Source: Mesaphorura yosii (lineage: Eukaryota > Arthropoda > Collembola > Poduromorpha > Tullbergiidae). From it: a DNA stretch of 64,000 nucleotides. Location of the stretch: positions 51,470-115,469 of the forward strand of contig WIXG01000256.1 in NCBI GenBank assembly GCA_009869945.1, given 5' to 3'. Made by a program: the position numbers and the translations under genes. The notes below the pieces were generated by a model. It did not search any database. It saw only the letters and a list, made by a program, of their open reading frames with translations, and was not told the origin of the DNA. The first letter of the stretch is position 1, and each line of letters opens with the position of its first letter. This document shows positions 1 through 11,500 of this stretch, one piece after another.

Positions 1-2637
1 GCATGAATGGGTTCATAATGGATCATGAAGCCAGGAAGTACGTCGCACCATGTTTATATTTTAGGTATGGTTTGATAGTCATTAATCATTAATGACGTGA
101 TTGCAGACTTCAATGTACAATTGCAATTTTTCATTTTACATCCAGGTTGTTGCTTGAAGTGCCAGAAATAGGGTGGAATGTGATGGGCACAATTTGGGCG
201 TTCGGCGACTCTGTTATTGTTTGTCCCGAAGCTCCACTATCAATAGTATACATGAAAGGTACGATTGACCATTGAATCGCAACGCCTGCTAAAGTCGAGA
301 TTAGGGAAATCTCTAATGAAATATTTGTTTCTTCAGTCGTAATTATTGGAAACTGGTTGCTAGTCATTAGTCTGATCATAGTCATCGCCATTTTCTTCGA
401 TCCGTTGGGTGACGCGAACAATTCGTATGAAGAACTTGATTATGAACGATTCGAACGAGGAATTTTTCACCATAAACACACGAGAGTTTGGGAAAGAAGG
501 TGCAAAATGTTGTTTTGCTCTTGCGTTGGAACCGATGAATTGAGCAAGAACGCTTTCAAGGAAGTAGGAAGTAAGAAATTGTCCAAGTTGTTGCCTTTCT
601 TCTCAAAACTGCAATAGAAATAATAAAATTAATTATTTGTCCTTAAAACTTTCAGAGATTATGTCATTTTTGTTCGATGAAGTGGATCTGGTGCCTTCTG
701 ACATCGCGGCTGGTCTTGTTATACTCCACCTCAAGAATCAACTGGAGGCAGAATCTGCGTTGCGTGAAGTAGTCGTTCCGAAGGAAAGCAACGACGATCT
801 TACAGCGGACATTTCTAGTCCAAATCACCGGAATTGGAATGCGTCGCAGTCCCCGATCAGATCGCAACCTCAACAAACGTTGACGCTGGAACTCTCAGTA
901 GTCGTCCCGAACGACCCATGGAACACGCCACAGATCATTACACATTTCATGAAATACGCTCTTGGCTGTTATGGCTGGCCATGGTTTCTAGTTGCTAATC
1001 GAAATACCGGCTTATGCCAATTGTGGGAGAATATTCTTTGCTGTGGATGTTGCGTGTAAGTTTTCTCTTTTTGCTGAACTTGGCTGTCTACCAGATCTTG
1101 ATCGCATTTGCTGATTTGTCTTGTTGATATTTAGGTCTCACCCATATCAAGTTGAAGGCGACAATTGCTGTTACTGCCATACATCAGCACTTAAACAAAC
1201 AGTTAAAATGGAGGATTCAGATTTGGTTTACGCCTCATTTAAGAACACATTGTTCTGTACCCCGTTCGTTATCGCAGTGGACCATTCAACAAAATCCATA
1301 GTGCTAGCCATCAGAGGAACACTGAGTCTAAATGACACCATCACGGATTTAACCGCAGAAGCAAAATCTATAAATGTCGATGGACTTCCTGAAAATTGCA
1401 AAGTAAGATGATAGCTGCTACGTTCAGAATTTTCACGGATGACTGTTTGATTCACTCTTGATCCTTTGATTTGATCTGCTCTCTCACTCTGATTAGGCAC
1501 ACAATGGGATGATTCTAACCGCAACTCATGTGCTAGAGAAGCTGAATGAACGTCAACTATTGCAAAAAGCTCACATGGATTATCCGGAATACAGCCTGGT
1601 CCTTGCTGGCAAGTTTTCAAACTTACTGTAACAAGTTCAGTTTTCTAATCAATTTTCCCATGTAGGGCATAGCTTGGGTGCTGGAACAGCCGCAATATTA
1701 GCAATGATGCTGAGACCCGAGTATCCAAATCTTCATTGTTATGCTTATTCTCCTCCTGGTAGGAACTTGTTGCAGATTTTCACATGACGAAGTAGGAGGC
1801 ATTTACTATTACTAATCTTCTTGTTAATGTGTAGGTGGCCTTATGACAGTTGAAGCGGCAACCTATTGTGAACCATTCACAACCTCAATAATTCTCGGAG
1901 ACGATGTCGTAAGCCGTCTTAGCGTACCTGCATTCGAGAACTTCAAAAAGAAATTGCAAGTAACAATTAGAGACTGCCGCGCACCTAAGGTTAGGATCTG
2001 TCACTTAACTCGGAATAGTTGCGTGAAGCAATTTCAATACTTTCGTTGTATCTCGTACAGTACCGGATCCTGGTAGGAGGATGTTTTTACCTTCTGATGG
2101 GCGGCATACCAAGGAGAATAATTTCACCAGACGAAGCTCATGTAGAGAGGGACCACGGAAGTGACACACAACTTCTTCAAAGAAGCTTTGAACCCAATTA
2201 CTGCACTTATGTGAGGAAATTAAGCCACCAATTGCACTTGACTTATGAAACTACAACAGTTTCAATTTCTATCTTCACAGGTATCGCTGGCTGAAGAAAG
2301 CCATCGCCTACATAGAGAGTCTGTTACCAAGTGCGCCATGTTCCCTCCTGGAAGGATTCTGCACGTCACCGAGCGACCTATATTTAGATCGAGGTAAGCA
2401 CTTGCTTAATTTACGACGACGCGGGCGGGGATCGCGTACTGATGAGCCTGATATCCAATTTCTTGTTCTAGGCCGGACTTGGTGGACGGACCACGGTTCG
2501 AGTACAGATGGGCGGAGAGAACTGAATTCAATGAAATTTTGGTCACTCCGAAAATGATGACTGATCATTATCCAGACAATGTTTATGCTGCCTTAAGAGA
2601 TATTTCGTCGGTCGGACCGCCAAACTACACGCTGTGA
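1..2637 (+). CDS. DAGLB: sn-1-specific diacylglycerol lipase, DAGLB type (5' partial, 11 exons)
   Basis: Membrane serine hydrolase that releases 2-arachidonoylglycerol from diacylglycerol. Exons: <1-64, 146-258, 337-570, 656-1055, 1135-1402, 1497-1608, 1666-1758, 1835-1989, 2061-2210, 2281-2393, 2472-2637 (TGA); all phases agree. About 621 residues lie in the window. The first exon encodes the end of the membrane region ([12 protein letters not shown] then [12 protein letters not shown]), followed by the helix [17 protein letters not shown]. The family signature [10 protein letters not shown] is present. The nucleophile motif GHSLGAG is assembled across a junction, with its Ser at 1671-1673. 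The acid is probably an Asp in [11 protein letters not shown], and the His lies in [10 protein letters not shown]. The protein stops soon after the catalytic domain. That matches DAGLB, as DAGL-alpha has a long tail, and MMTDHYPD resembles the DAGLB form. The first membrane segments and the start lie upstream of base 1. The intron at 1609-1665 begins with GC (see findings). Confidence 0.95.
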
Positions 2638-3377
2638 TATTTATAGCAATCAGTGGGTTCAATCTGTGAAGCCTCAATTGTTGTCTTCCTAACGTCTAAA
2701 GACATTGGAATGCCAGTTCATACAGAAGTATAATTTCCAGTACCTGCTGATCTTAGCACGAGAGTAACATAGCCACTAGTTGCAAATGTATGCAAGTTTC
2801 CATGTTTCGTATTGTAATGTTGTTCTTTCATGTAATTGGAGCTAAATGTGATAATTTTAGCCATCATGACATTTCAATACCACAGAACTCGCTTTATTTT
2901 GTATTCCAAAACGTGTGACATATTTATGTATCTTTCTATTGTAATTAGAACATCACATTGTATTTCCAAAATATTTATGCACAAGATTTGTACTTAAATG
3001 TCGTGTTGTATTGTGTTCGTCATTCACTGTGCCGTCTGTGTACTGAAGTTTTATTACGTGATGTTCGTATTCAATAAATTAAGCTTTATTCACAAGATCG
3101 TAATTTTTAATAAGTTCCTTGGCAAGTTATTGACATTCGCAATTAAGGGACAATTAAAACAATCAAGAGCACAATTCCCTGAGTTTCTTGAGCAGTCCCT
3201 TTCTATTTGACCATGCGAATCCTGGGACCGTGTCTTGGAATCTTGGCGTCGCATCCAGCGTTATATTTTGGAAGATCTGTTTCTCTAAATTGCTCTTAAA
3301 GTTGGCAATTGCCTCAAGAAAGATGGAAGAATTCACCCTCCAGACATAAATAGGATCCGAGGTCAAGGACTCAAATA
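2638..3377 (+). other. DAGLB 3' UTR and spacer
   Basis: AT-rich sequence after the lipase stop. A consensus AATAAA at 3073-3078 is the likeliest polyadenylation signal. Short open frames here have no family features or splice sites, and I see no further gene before the palmitoyltransferase start at 3378. Confidence 0.6.
3073..3078 (+). other. polyadenylation signal AATAAA for the lipase gene
   Basis: Consensus hexamer about 435 nt after the DAGLB stop codon, in an AT-rich tract and before the next gene on the same strand. Confidence 0.5.
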
Positions 3378-4573
3378 ATGCTTGCAAAACTGAGAAGAAA
3401 AAGTGGAGTGATTTGCATTGTGTTGCATTTGTGCCTGACTTTGTGCTTGCTGGGTTCATTCGAGTAAGTTATCTGAATCTAAAAGGGTTCATCAGTTGAG
3501 TTGACACTAAAATATCCTTCCGCTGGCAGATGCTTAGCGGGGCTCAGATATGCAAACCCAGCAGAATTGACGATTTTTGTACTTGCCTCTGTGCTTTTCC
3601 TGCTGACGCTTGTTCCTTTGGTGAAAGTCATTACAATGGATCCTGGTTTCCTCCTGAAACTTTCCAACGACCTTCAGGAGCAAGAAGCAGCTTACTGTAA
3701 GCCTGCTGACAAGCTATACTGTAGTTCTTGAATCTGCTATGTCTCTTTTATGAACAGATAATCTCCATCGACGAGGTTCCAAGGGCGCATTTAAAGAGAT
3801 CATGTATTATGGAAAGCCAGTCACTGGAGGCTATTGTTTTCAGTGCCGTCATTTTAAGGATTTGCGAACAATTCACTGCAGAGTTTGTAACAAGTGTGTT
3901 GGTAAAAATCAAGTTGAATATTTGCCTTATTTCCGTGTTGCTTCGAGAAGTTTCATGGTTCTTTTGTATTTACACAGCCAGATTTGATCATCATTGCATA
4001 ATCCTCTGTGTGTGCAGAAAGTTGACGAGATCACGTTGATTTTACGAAAATTATTTCTAACTCAAAAGTTCTTGCTTTTGCAATTAATTTGCTTTCATTG
4101 TTTTGCACTTCCCAATGTCGCGAAGCGAAGCGTATGGAATCAGAATTTTTAACAAACTTTGAGTTATAAATTGAACAATGAGCTGACTCCACGTGAACTT
4201 TCTCGATGCATGCGTTGGAATTCGAAACTTCAAGTTCTTTTACTTTCTCCAACTGAGCCTGATTCCATACTACCTTCTCATCTTTACTTTTTCATTGTAC
4301 AAGATTATAAACGGTACCGGAGTACTTAATTACCCTAGCCCTTCCCTTGAAACTTTAACTTCTCTTGGCTGTACGTATTACAGGTCTTTTTCGTCATCGT
4401 CATTGTCCTCTGACAAAGTATTGAGCAGGGTTCCAATATTTTGGACAATAATTTTGTCTTTGCTGATAGTGATTTGCGTTGGATTTGGCCATGCTATATT
4501 TTTCCCGTGCACGTACCTGTACGTGATGTCAATGGGGAGAATGGCTCACGAGCACTTCTATTTGCTTAAATAA
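3378..4573 (+). CDS. DHHC-type palmitoyltransferase (small, four-helix, ZDHHC12/24-like size)
   Basis: Protein S-acyltransferase that transfers palmitate to cysteines of substrates at internal membranes. Proposed exons: 3378-3463, 3530-3696, 3758-3901, 3978-4000, 4199-4573 (TAA), about 264 aa. Helix 1 is VICIVLHLCLTLCLLG. Helix 2 is LTIFVLASVLFLLTLVPL, followed by the family motif MDPGF. The cysteine-rich domain runs YCFQCRHFKDLRTIHC, RVCNKCVARF, then DHHC, and continues after a splice as FLDACVGIRNF. Helix 3 is FFYFLQLSLIPYYLLIF; helix 4 is WTIILSLLIVICVGFG. The usual TTxE motif is represented only loosely by MAHEH near the C-terminus. The first four exons have clean GT..AG junctions. The join between exons 4 and 5 cannot be made with any AG acceptor, so that part is inferred. 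Four helices and about 264 residues are similar to ZDHHC12 and ZDHHC24; I cannot choose the orthologue. Confidence 0.85.
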
Positions 4574-4642
4574 AAGGTGAGCAAGCACACGAATTGGATG
4601 GTATTCTTGTCTTGTCGTAGCCGTGTTGGAATTTTTTTTCAG

Positions 4643-5303
4643 GGCCGTAAATGGAGGATAATTGTGATCGAAAAAGACGTTGAGGTGGACCCGGCGCATG
4701 TCACAGAATCACTAAGCAGTCTTGTTGGAAAACACGTCGAATTGAGCAGCAAACGCAAGAAGCACTCATGCGAGTCTCTGAGGACATTTCTCTGTACGAG
4801 GACGCCACCGTCACTTGGTCAGAGTATCAAACCCAATTAACCAATTACCAGCGTGTAACTTCATAATAATAATGCTTATGCCATACTTCAGATGCCTCAG
4901 AACTTAAACCAGTGTTCGACACAAGAGTCTCACAAATCCCAGCACACAGAGAGTTCACAACGCGACGACGACCACGATGAGCTTCGATTCATGAACCGCA
5001 AAGTAATAACAAGCGCCGGTCATGCGTATCTTGCAAAATTTTCTGTCAGTGCCGTAAGTTCGTTCGTCGCTCTCGTACGCGTGCCAACGTCAAGAAACTC
5101 GTGTAGCGAAAGTTCATTGCAGGTAGGTCACTCGGAGGCCGCGACGGAGAACCTGCCTCGCAGTCCAAAGGACTATACTGGAAGCAAGGGCGACAAGAAG
5201 TGGTCTCAACTTTTCACCCGACGCATCCGGTGACGCCTCATTTTGATGTGGACAGTCTTGAGAGCAGCCTGTCGTACAGTTCGAGCGTTATGCACGATTG
5301 AAA
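4643..5303 (+). other. unresolved open frames downstream of the palmitoyltransferase; tail or separate small gene
   Basis: A strong donor (AAAAG|gtgagc at 4577) and a long pyrimidine tract ending in AG at 4641-4642 define a 66-nt intron starting three bases after the palmitoyltransferase TAA. The next exon is open in the same phase (GRKWRIIVIEKDVEVDPAH...). A donor at the end of TCACTTG and an acceptor at about 4890 allow phase-consistent continuation as DASELKPVFDTRVSQ to a TGA at 4978-4980. Another frame from an ATG at 4891, using a gtaagt donor after GTCAGTGCC, reads to FTRRIR* at 5233. A third reaches SYSSSVMHD* at 5303. Several frames are open and none is recognisable, so I cannot choose a product. 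It may be a spliced 3' UTR, a readthrough extension or a small separate gene. Confidence 0.3.
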
Positions 5304-5524
5304 GAACATTACATAATAATCGATAAAATTTTTATTCCTTGCTGTGATTTTTAATTAATGATTCAGCATTTTATTTAAGCGGACAGAAAATATAAATTAT
5401 TCACAACGATCACGATTCTATTTGCTAACTAATATCACATGGGTTGTCTTCTTTCAATGCTGAATGAATGCTGAATCGCATTTAATTGCACGTCAGACCC
5501 TGCAGACAGACGGCTATAAATATA
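5304..5524. other. convergent 3' spacer
   Basis: AT-rich gap between the plus-strand frames and the minus-strand LRR gene. The complement carries AATAAA at 5332-5337, about 190 nt beyond the LRR stop, which is a plausible polyadenylation signal for that gene. Confidence 0.5.
5332..5337 (-). other. polyadenylation signal AATAAA for the LRR gene
   Basis: TTTATT on the given strand, about 190 nt downstream of the minus-strand stop at 5525. Confidence 0.5.
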
Positions 5525-8500
5525 TCACCATATTTTCCCGACCAACCATGGAACTTTTCCGTGCCTGCTGAGATTCCAGTAATCACACATGACTTTCCCA
5601 ATGATTAAAATGATGAGAAGACCCATCAAAATGTTGAGGATATCCAGGAATTCTATGAATGGTTTCGACTCCTCGATCTCGCACCAGTTTTCATTCCGTA
5701 AATAGCGAATCTGGAAGGAGAATGACAACGAAAGGCAATGAACAAAGTCCAAATTATTTGAAAGTTTAAACGTATAAGTAGGCCTTACCTCTCGGCCGGT
5801 CCTCCCACATTTGACATTTCCGATGTTTTTCACGAATTTGTAGTGTTGAAGAAGCCAAACTTTGAAGGTGGACAGTGTCCTGCACTCACAGTGCCAATTA
5901 TTGTCACTTAAATCTATTTGGTACACCCATCTGTTCAGACGAATGATATTTTCCAGCAGGTGCACGTGTACCTGTACAGATTTACAGATATTTAAGATGT
6001 AAGAAATAGGAGTAGGAGCGAGGTTCATTCATTTAGTCTAAGTTTATTCACTGAAGCTATAAAAGACATCCTTACCTCTGTAAGATTGTTCTTCCGTAAG
6101 CTTAAGATTTGGAAATTGTAAATCCAGTCCGATTGCTCCAGCTCGTTTAGGGATGAGATTTGATTATTATCCAGGTACAGATTCATTACATTCAGATTAG
6201 TATAGCGCGTGTCGTAAACAAACTTCCTCAGCGATTGAATCTGTAGAGAAAAGCCACGCCGTTAAAATAGATTTCATTCTGGACACTTTTCGACGTGGGT
6301 TGTTCAGAGGTCGAATCTTAGTTAAAATATTCAATCCGATCCAGACTCAGGCGTATGAAACGCGAGCAAAGAGACTCAGTTCGAATTTTACGCTTCTCTC
6401 ACTCGCTTCCAGCAACTGAGTACCGGAATACGGAAGCACATTTCCGCGATAGGTACATCAGCCATCATAAACTATTTTATGGTCTGATATGAACAGTGGG
6501 ATTTATGCTTCAAGCTCCGTCATTAAAAACTTCCAAGCCTCATTTGGACGTTTCGAGAACTTGGACGAATTTCCACTGTTACCAAACGCGAACGCGATGG
6601 CAATCAGGAAAGACGTTCGTTTTCGGTGGCAATAAAATGAAATTAGGGCAATGGCTCCAGAAAGTAGGACGCCCGCTCACGCAAGATACTCACGCGAAAA
6701 GACATTGTGCACATTCTTACATGATTGTTGTTGAGGTAGAGCGTGTCCGTCGGATGCGGCAGTTTGTCCGGATCGGGAAAGTCGGTTAAGTTTCTACTTG
6801 AGCAGTTGACAGATGTTTTCGAGTGAATAACTTTCTCTTGCTCCCAAATGTAGTCGATTTCGCACGAACAGTTGACTCGACATTCCTCCTCCACTTTCTG
6901 CAAGAGAAATCAGAAAACACACGGTCAAAGTCGTAAAAGGCAGGAAATGGAGTCAAACGGGAAGAAAACGACGACACGGCTCTTGCAATGAAAGTTAATG
7001 GAATATTGTACAGGGCTCTGAAGAATCTCGTCTTAATGGCCTGAAGGTGTCTTCATTTCGCTTCCTTGAGTATTTTTATTAAGTTCGTAACAGGTCACAT
7101 CGCTGTACTTGTACTCAAGTAATGCAATTTAAGCTGGACATCCTTTGTGTATTGTACTCGTGCTTTCGCTATAAGCAATTCTATTTACGACGACGTAATG
7201 AGTTTGTTTATGAGGTTGGCATGTCCAGTGGCCATAAAAGGTAATGGCACGCAGAGCTTTTATTGTCATTGTCACAATTTACCCCGGACTTGTGCGGTCC
7301 CTCCCTTTATTACAGATCGGACGTAGGAAGTTGTTGACTTTCACATCCATGCTCATTGCACGAACGCTCCATGGCGTATTCCTGGAACGGAAATTTGATA
7401 GAGACGAATTCAAAATTCCGAAAACGCTTCACGCTCACGCCTCAGAGAAATTATCTTGCATATTTTCGCTGTCAATTAACACAGACGGGTTGATGAACAG
7501 TATTTATCAAGTCTATTGCTCCTTAGGGAGTATTCTTTCATTCTATTCTAGTGCATTAGGATCGGAGTAGACGTATAAGTGACTTATGAAGATGAAGTGC
7601 GGATTTAGGTTGTAGTATAGACAGGAGAATTTGCAGCCTTGAGTGTATAAGGGTCCATGCATCGCTGCTCCTCTTTGTTTGCACAGGGCATGAAAGATGA
7701 AATCGTAGACCCGTTGAAGTCGCTCATGACAGCATGATCGTCAATAACGATTCTGTTCATGCCACGCCACCCCATACCATGCCACACTGGCCATAAGTTG
7801 TTTTCATGTGGGTCTCAACACTGATTTGCTTCACGGTCGAGATTAGTGACCGTGCGACCGATTTGTGCATATTTTTTATAATGGATTTAGCGCAGGCGAG
7901 ATGTTCATCTTTATCGATTGTCGACATATGCCATAGTCATATGATAAATGAACCTGAACATGCCTCATGTGCAAAGTTAAGTAAACATGGTGGGTAATTT
8001 CTGAAAGGACGGCAATTGATCAAGCCGCGAGTTTAATCTTCCTAAGTGAATTTATCATGGGGCTTTGCTTCAACATTACACCCATGCTAGAAAAGACTAA
8101 ACGAGCAGTTCACTTCACTTCTCGTGACTTCATGTGCCTACGAGTTTAAGCCTGGAAATTCGTTGGAAAAGTTGTTGAAGCGACCGGCTGTTTGTTGAAT
8201 GACGCAGGAAATTAAATTAGTGCTTTAATAATTAGAGTGATGAAAGCAAATTCCAATTTATATGATTATGGCATGAATGCGAAAAAATTTAGTTCAGGTA
8301 GCCGGCGAGGAAATCTGCGCTCACAACATTTTAGTTTTCATAAGCTCTGACAAACGTTTCAGTCAACATTGAAAGTTTTACCCGCTTCACTCGCTCTACG
8401 CCAATTACGGGAGCCATTTTTTTCGAGAATTTTACAACAATCAGTTCCGAGCTCCGGCCCTATGTTTATGCCTATGTCCTTGTTCAAAGTTTGTACAAAG

Positions 8501-11500
8501 TGAAGTTTGGAAACTATCCGAGAAATCGTTGAAGTTTGACATGCGAATAAAAGGACAAGTTTATAAAATTAGTCTATTTCAGGATTTTCTCGTGCCATCT
8601 TTAATTTTAAATTCTAAATCCGAATTAATGTGCCATTCTACGAATTCACATGAATTCGTGAATGTGTCCCTTCATTGTTTCATTTCAAACACGACGGGAT
8701 CGACGAATGAAATTCGGATTACATAAGCAAGGCGATGATTGGTGTCGTAGAGCCTGAGCCTCATGAATACAAATTGAGCAGAAAATTATTGAGTCTGCGA
8801 CATATCAGAATGCAAGATTGGCGTTTGATTGAGACTCTGAGCATTTCAGAGTCTCCGGCAAATGCTAACCACGAGAGCTGAATGAAAATTGGTTTACCTT
8901 GACAAGATGTATGGTTTGCAAAATGGGTTTGGGTTTATTTTGGTGCGGTGGTCGATCGCAGAGGGTGTTCTCCAGATTCAGCAGTGTAATATTTGAGCTT
9001 TCTAACCATTTGATTTCCTCCGTCGTGCAGTCCAAAGGGTTATCTGTCATGAATAGAGAAGAGACACACATCTGTTAGAAACGTCGACTCGACAAGACAG
9101 ATGCAGCTGGGCGAATGTGCAAATGTGATTATGACGCGAATGTCGTATTTATAATTTTGCTCACGTAATCAGCATGTAAGATGAAAGCTAAAATTAGCGG
9201 CGCAACGCAACGCGAAACTTGCAAAAACCTTGTCTTCATATCGATAAAAAACGAAGTGACTTTTGTCCTTTACTACGGCGAATGAAATTAACATTCACTG
9301 CTCGCTTAATTAAAATTCAAGAATTCTCAATTGAAATTTGCAAGTGAAAAGAGTAGAGCAATCCAAGCGCGGAGGCCAGATGGAATTTGATTCTTTGCTG
9401 GGCTTTTGAAGTCGGACTCCAGCTGATGTTTCGTTCAGTTTGAGATTCAGGCCGTTCTTTTGAAGCGCTGTGCTCCATTCTGCTGCAATGGAATCCTTCA
9501 ACTAATTGTATGCGAATTGAATACTTCGAAGTGAAGTCGGAGGATTTCTGCAAGTTCATTTTACATTTTCATTTTTATTCAGTGCTTCTGAGCATCAGTT
9601 GAGCGGTTGCCGCCTGCATTCCAATGAATTAGAACAAAAGAAAATGCTGTGAGGTAGAGTTTCAAAGCTTCGAAGAAATGAATGCTGGAGCTGCACATGG
9701 GAAGACAGATTTCTGCCATTCTGGCATGAAAACGAATGTGAAATACACGCACTGACGCCTGAGCGCCTGGCAAGCCAGATTACGGACTGGGCAGCTACAC
9801 TAAACTGCAATGAAATGACTGCTATTGTACTGCTGAAAAGACGCGACACACGCACACGAGCGAGGAATTGAATTACTTCAGCATCAAATCACATCACACA
9901 TTTGTGAGCTCATAAACGATCCTTGAACCATCATCATGTGGTAGTGTCGAGTCGAGTGACGAGAGATGAGAGCTATTGCTATTGAATGACATTTTATTGT
10001 CTGGAATGAAATTCTTCTGAAGCCACCAAATCCCAAAAGCTAAGCCACAAACTTCACAACTTCACAGCTCAAGATTCGAGATTGCTTTCACATCATTACG
10101 CATTCAAATAGAATTGGGTTTGCTTCTGATTTCCGATTCAACGATGGTCTGGCCGTATTGAAAATTGTCAGCTGCAGACGGGAAAATTCGATTTCTTATT
10201 CATTGCCTTGCAGAAGCGAATTTTAATATTCAGAAGCACCAGGCACTTTCTTGCATTGTAACAGTGGAAGAAACACGAAGATATCCTTCCTGTTACAAAA
10301 GAAGCAGAATCTTTCTTCTGTAACCTACTTAACTTTTCGCAACGCACATTCCTCCAATACGCCCGTGTCCTCGAACCAGATGAAATATGGAAGCAAAAAA
10401 TTCAGCGAGAGTTTCCTCTGGACTTGCACCCATTCGAACTTCGAACAGCAAGGCAAGACATGCAATAAAGAATAACGAACGCGAACAGACGAACGAAATT
10501 GTGTCATTGTGTTTGCAGTTTGCAGTGAAACGAAAAGTCAATGCACACAAAATCCGCACAACTTTCTTACTCTCAAATTGCATCTGTTACGTTACAATGA
10601 AAGTATTTTTAGACTTGTGCGGCGGCAGTTGGCTGTTGGCTTATTGTGTCAGGAAGACAGACATCGCGGGTTTTTGTGACTCAGCCTCCTCGCTCTGTTG
10701 GACATTGGACTCCGAAGCCAATATCCGACTGTAATGCTTGAACAAATCACGACAAAACACAATAATTTTTCTTTCGGTTGAATATGGGCTTTCATTTTCG
10801 TATGTCATCCATCTCACGTCATTGTGACTTTATAAGAGCTTTCATCTGGACACATTCATTTTTCATTTCTCGCTCTCGATTTTAGCTGCACAAGAAAAGC
10901 CTGGACAATTGGATGCCTTTCGTTGTCAGTTTGTCGGTTCATCAACCGCATTCTTGTTCTCACAATCAAATTATTGAAGAAAGGCTCGGAATTCGCTTAC
11001 GTATCTGTATTTAGGATCTTCGGAATTACGAATCTAGAATTTTGAACCTCGAATATGTGTCAGCCTTCTTTGAGACCAGACAACTGGACTAATGACCATA
11101 GTTCAAGGATATTTCTCGTCAGAGAAACTAGTTCACGACTGAAACTTTGTTGTGTAGGGTGTTGCATAATCATTGCCGACTTGACTTCGACTTCAGTGTC
11201 AAGAATGCGAAGGTTGCAGACTTGTAAATTTAAAATTAGCCATAAAAGCAATTATACGTGATCAGAAGTTCAATGTCAACTTCTGTTTTTAGACGTCGAC
11301 TGTCAAACTAGTAGTTTCTTCTCATTCTGCATGACATGACATAATGCATGAGCTCATGCATCCTTAACTGAGTATTTCGAGAACTGCTTAGTTGCAGCCA
11401 AACTTTACCGGAACACCTGCGCTTAACAATTGCAAGTGACTCGGCTCAAAATTAGTTCAACTGGCTTGAATTTAAAGTAGCATAACTGAATGAGAACATT

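Noticed and set aside
1228-1620. 130-codon minus-strand frame in the lipase gene
   Set aside because: Crosses lipase exons and an intron on the opposite strand; the plus strand encodes conserved lipase sequence.
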